A DNA stretch of 64,000 bases from Planococcus citri (lineage: Eukaryota > Arthropoda > Insecta > Hemiptera > Pseudococcidae), in the NCBI RefSeq assembly GCF_950023065.1, contig NC_088678.1:81501590-81565589 (forward strand), given 5' to 3'. Shown here piece by piece: positions 12,467 to 25,226 of the stretch. Each line of letters opens with the position of its first letter. Position 1 is the first letter of the stretch. The notes beneath the pieces are model-generated. The model was given only the letters and a program-made list of their open reading frames with translations. It did not search any database and was not told the origin of the DNA. The position numbers were made by a program, and so were the translations under genes.

Positions 12467-14460
12467 CAACAAAGTTATTGACATTTACAGAAAAATGAAA
12501 CGTAAAAAAAATCAAGAAAGCCCCCCGCCCAAAAAAAAGAAACAAAAACATCAAATCTTGAAATCCAAAAAAAAAAAAACTCAAAAAAATGTAAAAAAGG
12601 GAATTCTATAAAAATTTAAGCAGAAAAAAATTACCAAAATTTGGCGTAAAATTGGGAGGAAATTTCATAAAAATCACGAAAATTTAAGAAAAAAAGGTTT
12701 TGCTGAAATTGGTCAAAAAAACGAATCGATAAAATTCGAAATAAAATTATGGAAGGGACGAAAATGGAAAACTCTCGAAAATTCAGTTCAGGAAAAATCA
12801 CTGAAAATTCAGAACAGAGAACTGGCGAGAATTAAAACTAAAAGTAAGTATATGAATTCAGAAAAATATCAAAAACATTTTGAGAAAAATCATCGAAAAA
12901 TTTCGAGCAAAACTCAAGACGATTCAAAAGAAAAAAATAATTCGAACTTGAAAAAAAAAATAGTTCAGAGAGAAAGGAAATCCCGAGCACCTTCCACATA
13001 ACTGGGAGGGAAAGAGATTGAAGAGAGTGATCAACGAATGAAAGAAATTATATCAAGATTCTGAAAAAAATCCACCACAAAAGATGAAAATAAAAAAAAA
13101 CAAACTTGTCAAATCTTAAAGGAGCTCCCCTCCATCCCTAAAAAATAATCAAAATTTAAAGGAAATCATAACTTTTGGAAGAAAAAAATTAATTCCACAA
13201 AAATGTAAACGAAAAAAATCACTAGTTTTTTTAAAGCACCAAACCAGAAAAAAACTGCTAAAAAACAGTCAAAATTAAGGTAAAAAATGACCGTAATTTA
13301 GAGCAAAACTGAAATCCTGAAAATTTGAAGTTAAAAAAAATTCCATCAAAACTAAAGAAACTTTGCCAAAATTTGAGGAGGAAAAAAATGCGAATTCCGG
13401 TAAAATCATTGAAAAACCAAAAAAAGGAATAATTCATAAAAATTCAAAAGAAAAAATTTTTATGAAAAAATTACGAGAACTCGAGGTGATAAAATTCAGC
13501 AACAATCCAGGCGAAAAAAAAACAACAAAATTCAAAACAAACATCATGGAAAAATCATTTTGGAAAAAAAATCGCTGCAACTCAAGATGTAAAAATCCAT
13601 CAAAATAGGACCAAATCCAGTAAAAACTACCTATCGAGAAATTCAAAAATAATGACTGAGTAATAGTAGTTAAAATTAGAAAAAACCTTTAAAAAATTTT
13701 AAAGAAAAACCCAAATCAGGAAGCTAAAATTCGTAACGCTAAAAAAGCAGTAAGGTCAGTTATAAATAAGAGCGTTGTTTTTTCTTCAAAAATTTCGCCT
13801 CTGGTCATAATAATTTTGAGGAAAAAAAGGAAATTTGTGAAAAAACAACGAAAAAGTCACTTTTAGTACCTAATCAAAAGTTACTAATAGTAACTTCAGT
13901 ATAACTTAGTTACTTGAAAAGTAACCTAGTACAATCCCTGTAATAATAAGTCTTGTATTAATTTAGGTTTTAATCATCTGAAAATGTTTTTTTTCAGCCC
14001 CTCCGCTTCCCAGGATCCAACCCCCCTTTCTTAAAAATGCATATACCTATCTTGTATATCTCGTTATTGGTCATACAGGAAAATTTTTCGAGTAAAAGTT
14101 ATTTCTTGAACGCTTCTCTACGTTTTTAGTTATTACAATAATGTCATTTGGAGCAACTTTTGCTACCCCCCCCCCATCAATTTGAAAAATCCACTTCGAA
14201 AAATACTCAAAATTACATTATTTGCATTTATACCGTGGAAATTATTGACGATAGCGAAAGTGATAGTCGCATCCTATCCAGATAGATTTTTATCACTATT
14301 CACTTCCCCCTAGCTCCTCTCCATCTGAGGACGTCTGACGCCTTCTTCCTTCCTAGAAAAGTACAAATGTATGTACGTATCTCCCCTCCTACGTTCCTAT
14401 CGAAGGGCAAAACAAAGGTACAAAAGAGAATCCTAGCTAAGAAATTCTAAGGGTAGGGAG
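10976..14460. repeat. AT-rich repeat-derived spacer
   Basis: No gene is recognisable. The left part has diverged copies of a dispersed phrase ending CTCGCTTCGCTCGGG (about 11050, 11260 and 11384). 11500-13750 is a monotonous stretch of short variants of AAAATTCAAAAAAATC and GAAAATTCA. A long poly(A) run lies at about 12432-12464. These A-rich runs generate lysine-rich or phenylalanine-rich open frames that are artefacts of composition. Confidence 0.55.
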
Positions 14461-14807
14461 GGCGGCGCCGCGGAGGAGAGCAACCGGTTATCTTGTTTTC
14501 GCCACGAGGCGAGGGTGGTTATTTATGCGATTCTCGTTGCTAATTGTTCGACACAACACATTACATTAGTACAGACTACAAGTTGCAGTCGTGAGATTCC
14601 AAGTACTGGTACACAGAGTAGCTATAGTTATCAGTGACAAAAGTTTGCTTTTTCACTTCGTAACATAATATACCTAGTATCAAGATCAAGAAAACCCAAT
14701 TGATTAACTAACACGTGTTTTAGCATATTATTTTCTCAATCAAGTCGAGGTAAGAGTTTTTTTGTAATACCTTTATCAAGTGTTTTTGGCCGTTTAGCGT
14801 TGTAAAA
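14461..14807 (+). promoter_or_regulatory. Candidate promoter and non-coding 5' exon
   Basis: A CpG-rich start (GGGCGGCGCCGCGGAGG near 14459) is followed by a TATTTATGC segment and by unique-looking sequence with little repeat character. It ends in a strong splice-donor match, AAAAAT|GTAAGTATGG, at 14807/14808. The next plus-strand coding acceptor is at 19581, so this could be the 5' UTR exon of the three-exon gene at 19584. The intervening intron would hold all the transposable elements between 14894 and 19392. This is inference from position and splice grammar only. Confidence 0.3.
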
Positions 14808-14893
14808 ATGTAAGTATGGAGTGGCGTTAGTGGCGTGTGTTTTGTTTGGTGTGTGAGTGTGTGTGTATGTGTGCTTTTCTGTGTAGTGTTATC

Positions 14894-15712
14894 GTATCCC
14901 TTAAGGGCCGATTCCGCATACACGATTGCATACCCGATCCGCCTGATTTTCGAGTGTTGAGATCTCGAGATCTATCCGACGAAAATTGATGAAATTTGAA
15001 ATATAGATACTATGAAGCAATTAGAAAAACATGTCGGAGGGGATTTTTAATTACTTGAATAGTTTTGGAATGAACAACGATTGAAAAGTGTTCAAATTTC
15101 GTTGATTTTCAATTTCAAATTCTACGAAAAATATTCAATCAAATGAAAATCCCATCCGACATTTTCTTTTAATTGTTTCAAAGTATATATATTTTAAATT
15201 TCATTCAATTCTGTTCAGTAGATCTCCAGATCTGAAGATGCAAGGTGACAACTGGAGCTTACACGTGGCTAGTTTATTCAATTCAAACAACCGCAAGTAA
15301 CTTGACTTTTCAATTAATTGGCGGATTATCCATTCCATTTCACGATGAAAAATAATAAATACAAGTAAATTTATTTGATCAGACATGATCAAGTACTTGA
15401 AAGTAAATGTACTTGAATTAAGTAAACTTGCAACGTGTGAATTTTAGCGCCTGCTGCTTATGCAAAAAAGTATGCGGAATCGGCCCTAAGCGATGACTTA
15501 TTTTTATGCTGACATCGCTGAGGTGATGTCAGCACGTAAAATTAATGTACAGACATCACTGAGGAAACCTCCGGGTTATGTTAAGTTAACAAGTAAAATT
15601 AAAATACTGACATCACTGAGGAAACCTCCGGGTGCTGAGATGGACCCGGAGGTTTCCTCAGTGAAGTCAGCACCCGGAGGTTTCCTCAGTGATGTCAGTT
15701 CTCGAGGGATAT
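14894..15712. mobile_element. Small TIR element (copy 1), split by a nested MITE
   Basis: The ends are TATCCCTTAAG and its complement. The interior is made of inverted copies of CATCACTGAGGAAACCTCC, which appears four times between about 15550 and 15700. The element is interrupted at 14905-15486 by the 582-bp TTAA MITE. A related copy at 36361-36525 lacks that insertion and shows the uninterrupted left end. The inner inverted copies would fold into stable hairpins. It has no coding capacity. Confidence 0.75.
14905..15486. mobile_element. 582-bp TTAA-flanked MITE, copy 1
   Basis: Termini are GGGCCGATTCCGCATAC and its complement. TTAA lies on the left at 14901-14904, and a one-base-short TAA on the right. 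The interior is nearly identical, in opposite orientation, to the 582-bp copy at 50985-51566; even a 63-residue open frame is preserved, a sign of recent common origin and not of coding. TTAA targeting is typical of piggyBac-type transposases, but the GGG termini are not the classical piggyBac ends. It is non-autonomous and nested in the element at 14894-15712. Confidence 0.85.
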
Positions 15713-15831
15713 CACATATCATCTTGTAAATAATTATTGGTTTACTACGACTTCATACAGTAAACAAATATCTGATATTTTTGATGATTTTGAAAATAAT
15801 TTGAATTTTGAATTGAGTTTTTACCTATAAT

Positions 15832-17786
15832 GGGTCATTCCACGTGAATTGGACCAAGAAGTGGTAGGGGGGGGGGGGGGGTTCGGCGATTTTTGTGACA
15901 TTTTTCCTGTGCAAAGACCTTCCGAAGGGATGATCAATGGCGCAAATCGCAGCCCTCTAGCCCATTTTTAAAGGCAGCCGGGGGGGGGGGGTGTCAAAGT
16001 TTTCAGTGAACCTAAAATATCATCCATTTCAGCAGTGGATTACTCCATAACCGCGATACTTACCAAAATGGAACTTTTTCTCATAGTTAGGGGTTTTGAA
16101 AGGCTTTTTGGTGATATCATAAAAATCAGTGTTGCCACTTTTTTTCGTACAAAAAATTAGCTCAATAAGTTTCGAAACGTAATTTTCACATCGTTGCGAC
16201 TCCCAAAAATTCTGAAAAAAATATATTACGGACAACATTTCATGCTGAACAACATATTAAAAAACTGGAATGGTAACATGTTGCAAAGTTGATTTAAAAA
16301 ATTTCAAGTTTGCGAAAAAATGAGATTTTTTGATTTAAAACATGAAAAAAAGTTTTGATAGGTGAAGTTGACTCATTTGACATTTATTTTTGTGTGGGTA
16401 TCTGTCGAAAAAAGTTGAAAAAACTCTTTCACTCGATGAAATAAACTCCTCACAAAAAATCAAAATTCGAAAAGATTCAAAGGGGTCATTCCACAATTGG
16501 ACCAAGAAGTGGTAACTGGGTTCCGCGATTTTTGTGAAATTTTTCCTGTGCAAAGACCTTCCGAAGGGATGACCAATAGCGCAAATCGCAGCCCTCTAGC
16601 CCATTTTTAACGCTGCCAGGGGGTGTCAAAGTTTTCAGTGAACCTAAAATATCATCCATTTCAGCAATGGATTACTCGACAACCGCGATACTCCCAAAAT
16701 GGAACATTTTCCCATAGTTAGGGGTTTTGAAAGGCTTTCTGGTGATATCATAGAAATCAGTGTTGCCACTTTTTTTTCGTACAAAAAATTAGTTAAAAAA
16801 GTTTCTAAACGTTGTTTTCATATCGTTCCAACTCAGAAAAATTCTGAAAAAAATATATTATGGACAACTTTTCATGCTGAACAACATATTAAAAAATTGG
16901 GATGGTGCCATGTTGCGAAGTTGACTTTAAAAAATTCAAAGTTTGCGAAAAAAATGTGATTTTTTGATATAAAACATGAAAACAGTTTTGATAGGTGAAG
17001 TTGACCCATTTGACCCCTATTTTTACGTACCCGTTGAAAAAGTTGAAAAAACCCCTTCACTCGATGAAATGAACTCCTCACAAAAAAATCAAAATTTGAA
17101 AAGATTCAAAAAATGAACGAATTTTTATTTTTTTGTTGTGAGTGTAATTTTTATAAACTTTTTCATGAAATACGTCAGAAAGAGGTCAAAATAAGACAAC
17201 TGAATTAATTTAAACTTTTTTTGATGTTTGAAATTGAAAATTGAATTTTTTCGAATTTTGATTTTTTTGTGAGGAGTTCATTTCATCGAGTGATAAATCA
17301 AAAAATCGCATTTTTTCGCAAACTTTGAATTTTGCTAAAATCAACTTTGCAACATGGCACCATCCCAATTTTTTAATATGTTGTTCAGCATGAGAAGTTG
17401 TCTATAATATATTTTTTTCACAATTTTTGAGAGTCGGAACGATATGAAAACAACGTTTCGAAACTTTTGAGCTAATTTTTTGTACGAAAAAAAGTGGCAA
17501 CACTGATTTTTATGATATCACCAAAAAGCCTTTCAAATACCCCTAACTATGGGAAAATGTTCCATTTTGGTAGGTATCGCGGTTATCGAGTAATCCACCG
17601 CTGAAATGGATGATATTTTAGATTCACTAAAAACTTTGACACCCCCTGGCTGCCTTTAAAAATAGGCTAGAGGGCTGCGATTTGCGCCATTGTTCATCCC
17701 TTCGGAAGATCTTTGCACAGGAAAAATTTCAAAAAAATCGCCGAACCCTCCTATCACTTCTTGGTCCAACTGGCGCGGAATGACCC
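15832..17786. repeat. Long inverted repeat (foldback unit B)
   Basis: The unit begins GGGTCATTCCACGTGAATTG and ends with the complement. Its arms read from GACCAAGAAGTGGTAGG inwards through GGTGATATCATAAAAATCAG and AACAACATATTAAAAA. The left arm contains two tandem versions (starting near 15832 and 16483), so the structure has three related segments, with an axis near 17100-17200. A sister unit lies at 23390-24785. G-runs at 15868 and 15980 vary between copies. No open frame encodes a recognisable enzyme. Confidence 0.85.
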
Positions 17787-17790
17787 TAAT

Positions 17791-19392
17791 GGGCCATTCC
17801 ATGTCAATTCGACCAAAAAAATGCGATTTTGAAAGTCATGTCTTTCGATTTCGCTCAAATTTTTTTTACAATATCTACCCACCCAGTAAGTAAGAAACTC
17901 GCAATCAGTTTGGTCCCAGCCCCCTCAGGGGGTGGGTGGGGGGCTTCCATTATTTTCACATTGTCTCGAGGTATTCAGCATTCCTCCAAAACTATGATAC
18001 TTTGATCAAAACTGATTTCACAGTTCGAAAGGGCATTGAATTTCAAACTTTTTAAGCATTTTGAAATTTTCACAATTTGAAAGTTGAACTTTGAAATTGA
18101 AAGTCAAATTTCAAAATGGCGCTGTAAGTGGGAGCTACCACTTGAAATTCTGAAAAAATTTCCATAGATGTAACTCTTAATGCTTTTTCGAAATATTCAA
18201 GTTTCAAGATGGGATCTCTTGATAGAGGGGAAGCACCCCCACCACCAATTTTGAGCAAAACATCCAAAAAAAAATCTGGGGCGTGTGATATATCGAATTG
18301 TACGTTTTTGGTAACACTGAACACGAATATGACGTCAGATTTTTGATTAGACCTCATCCACGGCCCCCAGCACCTCCCCAAATGGGGTAAAAGTTCAAAA
18401 AATATGGGGTTTTCCGTGCGACACATCAAATAGTATGTTTTTGGTGACGCTGAACACGAATATGACGTCAGATTTTTGGTTGGACCCCATCCACGCCCTC
18501 CAACAAATTTTTTGGACTTTAACCAATTGGGGGAGGTTCTGGGAGCAATGGGTGAGGTCAATTTGAAAAACTAAGGCTATATTCGTGTTCAGCGATATCG
18601 AAAACATATCTACTATTTCATGTGTCACACGATTGAAACCAGTTTTTTTCAGGGTACCCCTCTTGGGAAGGTACTGAGGGCCGTGGATGGGGTCCAACCA
18701 AAAATCTGACGTCATATTCGTGTACAGCGTCACAAAAAACATGCTATGTGATGTGTCGCACGAAAAAAAAACATATTTTGAACTTTTACCTCATTTGGGG
18801 AGGTGCTGGGGGCCGTGGATGAGGTCTAATCAAAAATCTAACGTCATATTCGTGTTCAGCGTTACCGAAAACGTACAATTCAATACATCACATGCCCCAG
18901 ATTTTTTTAAAAAATGTTTTGCTCAAAATTGGGGTGGGGGTGCTCCCCCTCTACCAAGAGATCCCATCTTGAAACTTGAATATTTCGAAAAAGCATCAAA
19001 AGGTACAACTATGGAAATTTTTTCAGAATTTTAAATGGTAGCTCCAACTTACAGCGCCATTTTGAAATTTGAACTTTCAATTTCAAAGTTCAACTTTCAA
19101 ATTTTGAAAATTTCAAAATGCTTAAAAAGTTTGAAATTCAATGCCCTTTCGAACTGTGCAATCAGTTTTGATCAAAGTATCATAGTTTTGGAGGAATGCG
19201 CTGCTGAAGTTGAGTACCTCGAGACAATGTGAAAATAATGGAAGCCCCCCACCCACCCCCTGAGGGGGCTGGGACTAAACTGATTGCGGGTTTCTTACTT
19301 ACTGGGTGGGTAGATAGATATTGTAAAAAAAATTTGAGCGAAATCGAAAGACATGACTCAAAAACGTTGGCCGAATTGACATGGAATGACCC
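17791..19392. repeat. Long inverted repeat (foldback unit C)
   Basis: This 1.6-kb palindrome abuts unit B with only a few bases between them. It begins GGGCCATTCCATGTCAATTC and ends GAATTGACATGGAATGACCC. Both arms carry TCATGTCTTTCGATTTCGCT, CCCAGCCCCCTCAGGGGG and the GAACACGAATATGACG segment. It is a relative of unit A at 4327-5600 but has both ends. The axis is near 18560-18600. Apparent open frames on both strands here mirror one another and reflect the palindrome, not genes. Confidence 0.85.
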
Positions 19393-19583
19393 TAATCAAA
19401 CCTTTGAGTACATAATCTGTTTATGATTAGAGACGATTACTGATCAAATCATCAAAATCATCGTCTTTTGGCTTTATCATCTCGCATATCATAACTTGCG
19501 AGTAATATTGTTTTTTTTTTGTGTTTTTTTTTTTTTGTAATACGAATTTTGAAATATTTTCACGTAATTTTCAATTTTCAGGT

Positions 19584-20272
19584 ATGGCGCGTTCGGCCTT
19601 GATTAAAATGATAAAATTCGATAACAGTCTTCCTAGACGGTTGGCTTTGAAATATATGGTTTTCCGGTGGTTCATAGACCACAATTGTTTATTTGTGGAG
19701 GGCGACAAAAAAGTTGCACGAAAGCCGGAAAACTGGAAAAAGAGTAACGAATTCGCGTTATACATAGGCGCTCATCATCTCACATTGATGTTCACGACCG
19801 ATAAAAAAAATGTGAAAAAGCGATGCATGATGATCTATTTAATAGTAAGTGACCACTCGAAGACACATTCATCGTATGTACGTTAATGAAAAATTAATTA
19901 TCATTTTTTTCAAAACTAAATAATATGTTTGACGTTTTCAGTATCAAAAGGACCCGACAACGATCACAAGCGACATTACTCGCGTTGTAGCAGTATTCTT
20001 GGAAACATTACCGAAAACTTACACAGACACAAACAAGCCTACTCGTCCTGACTACAACTGTACCAATTATTATAACAAGTTGTTCCATCAAATGACGATG
20101 GAAATGTATGGTGATATGTGAGTGTTCCTTTTATATGTTTCATACCTGTTATGCGATTTTGAGAAAACACCTAATAGGTTTCTTTTGCAGTTTAAAGCCA
20201 TTGACGTGCAACTACCCAATCAGGGATATACCCCGTCAACTCGATCTTTTCGAAGATATGGAATTCGAATAA
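19584..20272 (+). CDS. Small three-exon gene, 172-residue protein of unknown function
   Basis: I do not recognise this protein. Coding exons are 19584-19844, 19942-20117 and 20191-20272, with introns of 97 and 73 bp bounded by GTAAGT...TTTTCAG and GTGAGT...TTTTGCAG. Joined, they give one frame of 172 residues. The first Met (MARSALIKMIKFDNS) lies two bases after a good acceptor at 19580-19581, so a non-coding or additional coding exon lies upstream, perhaps at 14461-14807. The protein is basic at its N-terminus, has WFIDHNCLF early and NCTNYYNKLFHQM late, and ends LFEDMEFE. No signal peptide or membrane span is obvious. Exon composition is clearly less AT-rich than the flanks. A possible poly(A) signal AATAAA is near 20888. 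Confidence 0.7.
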
Positions 20273-23200
20273 AATCATCGAAGTTAATTTCCTCAAAAGA
20301 ATACGTTAGATGAGATGAGATTAATCTGTAAGTTTGGCTCTACATTCAAACTTTGATGAAAGATAACAATATGGCTAGGGTGATAATATTTCGTTTTCAT
20401 TTTATTTGTAGGTACCTGCCATTCATTCTCCAACATGTAAAGCATCAAAATGAAAATCACTCAACTTACAACCATTTATCGGCAAATTCTTTTAAATTTT
20501 GACTATCGAGGTTTTCGACCAGCGACGTTTTACTACATACACATTAATATCATAATATCATTTGTGTGTTTGAATTATATTTAGGTTTTAGCGTTTTAAA
20601 TTTTATAATTGAATTAATGTCCATTTAATATCGTGTAGGGATACTTCGAACTTTTTTGCTCGTAACTGTTTGAGTTGTACGTAAATTAGCGTGTAAAATT
20701 TTTGTGAATCATAATTCTTGCAAATTCTTCCAATTTTTAGTGGATTTTTGTACATAGTTTTTTCAAATTTTTGAAGTTGTGTGTCATTTTAATTTTATAA
20801 CTGGATCAACGTACTTGTAATATCGTTGCGATTTGAACTTTTTGGCTCGTGACTGTTTGAGTTCTATGTATTTTATAAGTTAACGTGAATAAATCAGCAT
20901 AGGAATTGTGTTATCAATCATGATTTTTTCCTATCATGAAAATGAGTGTTTTTCAGTGATATCGTTGTTAAAATTTGATTACAATTATTTTGGCTATCAA
21001 ACAACCATAAACCCCCTCTCCAGCTCCAAAATGCAGGGCTTATACTCGAATTTTTTCAAAAAAACAAAAAAAAAGCTCGAGTAACCAAACAATCTTGAAA
21101 CAGCTAAACAAAAGTTACCATTGAAATGTTCTGGTTTTTAATCTTGAAAAGTTGAACTATTTCGCAACTTTGCATGGTAAAAATAAAAAACGAGATTTTT
21201 GGCAGCTTTTGGCAACAAAGTGAAAATTTTGGTCATACCTGGTAAAAAAAAGTAATTTTCGATAAAAAGCCGAACTTTTGACCAATTTTTTGGAATTTAA
21301 AAAAAAATTCAGTTATTTTGCTAAAAGAAAATTTTTTTCTCAATTTTAGAAAAAGCTGGAATTTTTGTAAAAATCAAAACTTTGTTAATTGTTTAGCAAA
21401 AAAAAGCAATTATAGAGTTTATAGAAAAAAGCGAGACTTTTTGGATACTTTGAGCAACAGAGTGAAAATTTTTGTCATTGTACCTGGTAAAAAAAAAAGT
21501 AATTTTTGACAAAAAGCGGAACTTTTGACCAATTTTTTTGAAATTTTCTGCAAAAAAACACAATTTTTAGTCATTTTGCTGAAAAGCAAAAAAATGTTGT
21601 CAAGTTTAGAAAAAGCGATAATTTATGTGAAAAGTAAAACCTTGACAATTATTTTAACAAAAAATAGCAAACGTGGGATTTCTAGAAAAAAGCGAAACTT
21701 TCGGTTAGTTTTTGGATAACAAATGAGACTTTTTAGCAATTTAGTTACAAAAAAAAATTTTTTTGTCAGAATGCAAAACTTTGACAATTTCAGTAAAGCA
21801 AAAACATAATACCTAGTCTGTCAAAACGAAACTTTTTGAGTCTTTAGAATTACTCGTATTTGTATGAGAAGTGTTTTTTTTTTTTCAATTTTGCTAGAAA
21901 GCCATGCAGAGTTCAGGTCATTTCATCTGGAAATTTGGGCCTTCAACAATTTTAGCAAAAAGCAGGAGGGGAAAGTGGTATTTTTTCGCAATTTCTGTCA
22001 AAAAAGGGAGACTTACGTACTTTGAACACTTTTTCAAAAATGTGTAACAGCTAATTGGCAATTTTGGGTAAACAAGTTTGGAAAAAAGTGAGACGTATTG
22101 GATCAATTATTTTGGAGAAAATGTAAAATTTTTTAGCGATTTTGCTGGAAAGCGAGAAAAAGCAGGACGTTTTGACAAAATGGCAAAAGGTATTTTATTA
22201 CGAGTATAATTTTTGTCGAAAAATCGAGACTTTTCGACAATCTGTTAGAGAAATGGCACTTTTTGGTATTTTCAGCAAAAAAAGACGAGTAAAATGACGA
22301 AAAGATGAAAGAAAAATGCATTCAAAATTGTGTAAAATTGAGGGGAAAAAACGCCAAAATTCATGAGAAATCTGAATAGGAAAACACATCAGGAAACGCT
22401 ATCAAAATAAGCTAAAAATATACGCAAAAATTGTTGAAAACCCAATAAAAATTAATAGAAAATTCTAAAATTTTTGAAAAATTCAACAAAATATCAGTAA
22501 AATTTATGAAATTTTGCAGAAACTGATTTAAAAAATAGGTAAAACACATCTGAAACGATATAGAATTGAAAAAGAGACGTCAAAGTTGTAGAAAATTGGC
22601 GAAACTAGAGTACTAGACACTAATATAATAATAATTATGTAAAATAAAAATAAAAAAACTCCTGAAACACATCAAAATGATCTGAAAATGCGTGAAAAAT
22701 GTAAAAACACGATAAAACTTGATTAAACATCATAAAAATCGAGTAAAAACCTACAGAAAATGATAAAAATTGAGTAAAAACCAACAGAAAATCATGGAAA
22801 TTAAATTAAATTCGCAAAATACATATGATGAAAAAATGAGTAGAGAATGCTTAAATGATGGAAAATTTTCAAAAGGGTAAAACACCAAAAATTAGTAAGA
22901 ATTTAGCAAAACTGGTATGAAAAATGTGAGTAAAAAAAACATGAAAGGTAAGTATTTTGTAAAATTTAGCAAAAAATCAGTGGAAACCACAATACGAAAT
23001 TTACAGACACCGATGTAAAAATGAATGAAATACACGATATAAAATTGAAAAGAAATGTCGAAATTTGTTAGTCAATTTAGAGGACACAGTCCAGGGAAAG
23101 CTCAAAATCAAAAGAAATAAACGAAAAAAAATTGCGCTAGAATTTCTTTCTTGGCAGCTTGGAGTTGAGAAGTCGAAACTGCAGTGAAAGAAAGAGGCTC

Positions 23201-23389
23201 CAACGATGATACCAAATCAAAAACCATTCAATAAGGCGCGAAACTCAACTTTCTTGTAACTGGAAATAGAGCCCAGGGAAATAGTTGAGTAGTCAAAATC
23301 TCCATCAAATGTACCTACAGGCCATATTTCAGCCACCTATGTTTATTTGGAGGGGCTCCAGCAATGACACAAAATCAAAAAACAGTTTA
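20273..23389. repeat. AT-rich spacer with degenerate AAAAAGCGAAACTTTT repeats
   Basis: 20273-20950 is probably 3' UTR and downstream sequence of the preceding gene. From about 21050 to 22330 the sequence cycles through variants of GCAAAAAGCGAGACTTTTTG and CAATTTTAGCAAAA at roughly 60 to 100-bp spacing, too degenerate for a clean unit. 22330-23380 is A-rich with phrases such as GAAAATGATAAAAATTGAG. No gene is supported. Confidence 0.5.
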
Positions 23390-24785
23390 GGGTCATTCCA
23401 CGTCAATTGGACCAAAAAGTGGTAGGTGGGTTCGGCGATTTTTTTGAAATTTTTCCTGTGGAAAGACCTTCCGAAGGGATGGCCAATGGCGCAAATCGCA
23501 GTCCTCTAGCCCATTTTTAACGGCAGCCAGGGGGTGTCAAAGTTTTCAGTGAACCTAAAATTTCATCCATTTCAGCAGTGGATTGCTCGATAACCGCGAT
23601 ACCTACCGAAATGGAACTTTTCCCAACAGTTAGAGGTTTTGAAAGGCTTTTTGGTGATATCATAAAAATCAGTGTTGCCACTTTTTTTCGTACAAAAAAT
23701 TAGCTCAAAAAGTTTCAAAACGTAGTTTTCATATCGTTCCGACTCTCAAAAATTCTGAAAAAAATATATTATGGACAACTGTTCATGATGAACAACATAT
23801 TAAAAAATTGGGATGGTAACATGTTGCAAAGTTGATTTAAAAAAATTTCAAGTTTGCGAAAAAATGAGATTTTTTGATTTAAAACATGAAAAAAAGTTTT
23901 GATAGGTGAAGTTGACCCATTTGACCCCTATTTTTACATACCTGTTGAAAAAGTTGAAAAAACTCCTTTCACTCAATAAAATGAACTCATCACAAAAAAA
24001 TCAAAATTTGAAAAAATTCAATTTTTAATTTTGAACATCAAAAAAAGTTTAAATTTATTCAGTTGTCTTATTTTGGCCACTTTCTGACGTATTTCATGAA
24101 AAAGTTGATATAGAAATCTCACTCACGGCAAAAAAATAAAATTTGCTTTTTTTTGAATTTTTTTTGAATTTTGATTTTTTTGTGATGAGTTAATTTCACC
24201 GAGTGAAGGGGTTTTTTCAACTTTTTCAACAGATACGTAAAAATAGGGGTCAAATGGGTCAACTTCACCTATCAAAAATTTTTTTTCATGCTTTAAATCA
24301 AAAAATCGCATTTTTTCGCAAAGTTTAAATTTTTTTAAATCGACTTTGTTACAAGTTACCATCCCAATTTTTTAATATGTTGTTCAGCATGAACAGTTGT
24401 CCATAATATATTTTTTTCAGAATTTTTGAGAGTCGGAACGATATGAAAACTACGTTTTGAAACTTTTTGAGCTAATTTTTTGTACGAAAAAAAGTGGCAA
24501 CACTGATTTTTTATGATATCACCAAAAAGCCTTTCAAAACCCCTAACTGTTGGGAAAAGTTCCATTTCGGTAGGTATCGCGGTTATCGAGCAATCCACTG
24601 CTGAAATGGATGATATTTTAGGTTCACTGAAAACTTTGACACCCCCTGGCTGCCGTTAAAAACGGGCAAGAGGACTGCGATTTGCGCCATTGGTCATCCC
24701 TTCGGAAGGTCTTTCCACAGGAAAAATTTCAAAAAAATCGCCGAACCCCCTACCACTTCTTGGTCCAATTGACGTGGAATGAACC
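23390..24785. repeat. Long inverted repeat (foldback unit D)
   Basis: It begins GGGTCATTCCACGTCAATTG and ends CCAATTGACGTGGAATGAAC. Arms of about 620 bp surround a short loop near 24060-24130. The arm sequence is that of unit B, including GGTGATATCATAAAAATCAG and ATGGACAACTGTTCATG. Arm similarity is high, with only scattered substitutions over hundreds of bases, so the structure is either young or kept similar by gene conversion. Confidence 0.85.
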
Positions 24786-25015
24786 TTTATAAAAGGAGCG
24801 AAAATCCTTTTGTTAATTGTTATCGCTGGTAAAGGGTGGAGGGGGAGTTTGAGAAGTCAAAACTCCTAAAAGACACATTCCATAAAATGTACATGGCAAA
24901 TATCAGTCACCCAAGTTCATTGAGAGTGGGCTCCAGTGACGTCATAGAATCAAAGACCGCTGAAAATGGCACGAAATGAAATACATACCTACCATCTCAT
25001 TTCAATACTTTCTTT

Positions 25016-25206
25016 TAGGGTACTAAAAAAGGGGGTATAATCATTGTCCACCATTTTGGTTACGGTGATAACAGTTTTCAACGGACTGCTACACCAAGTT
25101 TACCCTCCCCTTCACTACCTTACCCATGGTTGTTTACCTCACTTCACCCAGAAATAACCAAAATGCCGGACAATGATTATACCATACCCCCTCTTTTAGT
25201 ACCCTA
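25016..25206. mobile_element. 191-bp hAT-type MITE with perfect 8-bp target duplication
   Basis: The ends are TAGGGTACTAAAA and its complement, within an inverted repeat of about 50 bp with gaps that also contains ATAATCATTGTCC. The flanking octamer CTTTCTTT is identical on both sides (25008-25015 and 25207-25214). An 8-bp duplication with TAGGG termini fits the hAT superfamily end rule (YARNG). No coding sequence is present. Confidence 0.85.
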
Positions 25207-25226
25207 CTTTCTTTAAGGAGCGCCTA

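Noticed and set aside
12310..12584. Lysine-rich and phenylalanine-rich open frames on both strands
   Set aside because: They are created by a long poly(A) run and A-rich sequence.
18070..19034. Open frames of 115-163 residues on both strands with repeated similar peptides
   Set aside because: They are mirror translations of the arms of foldback unit C.
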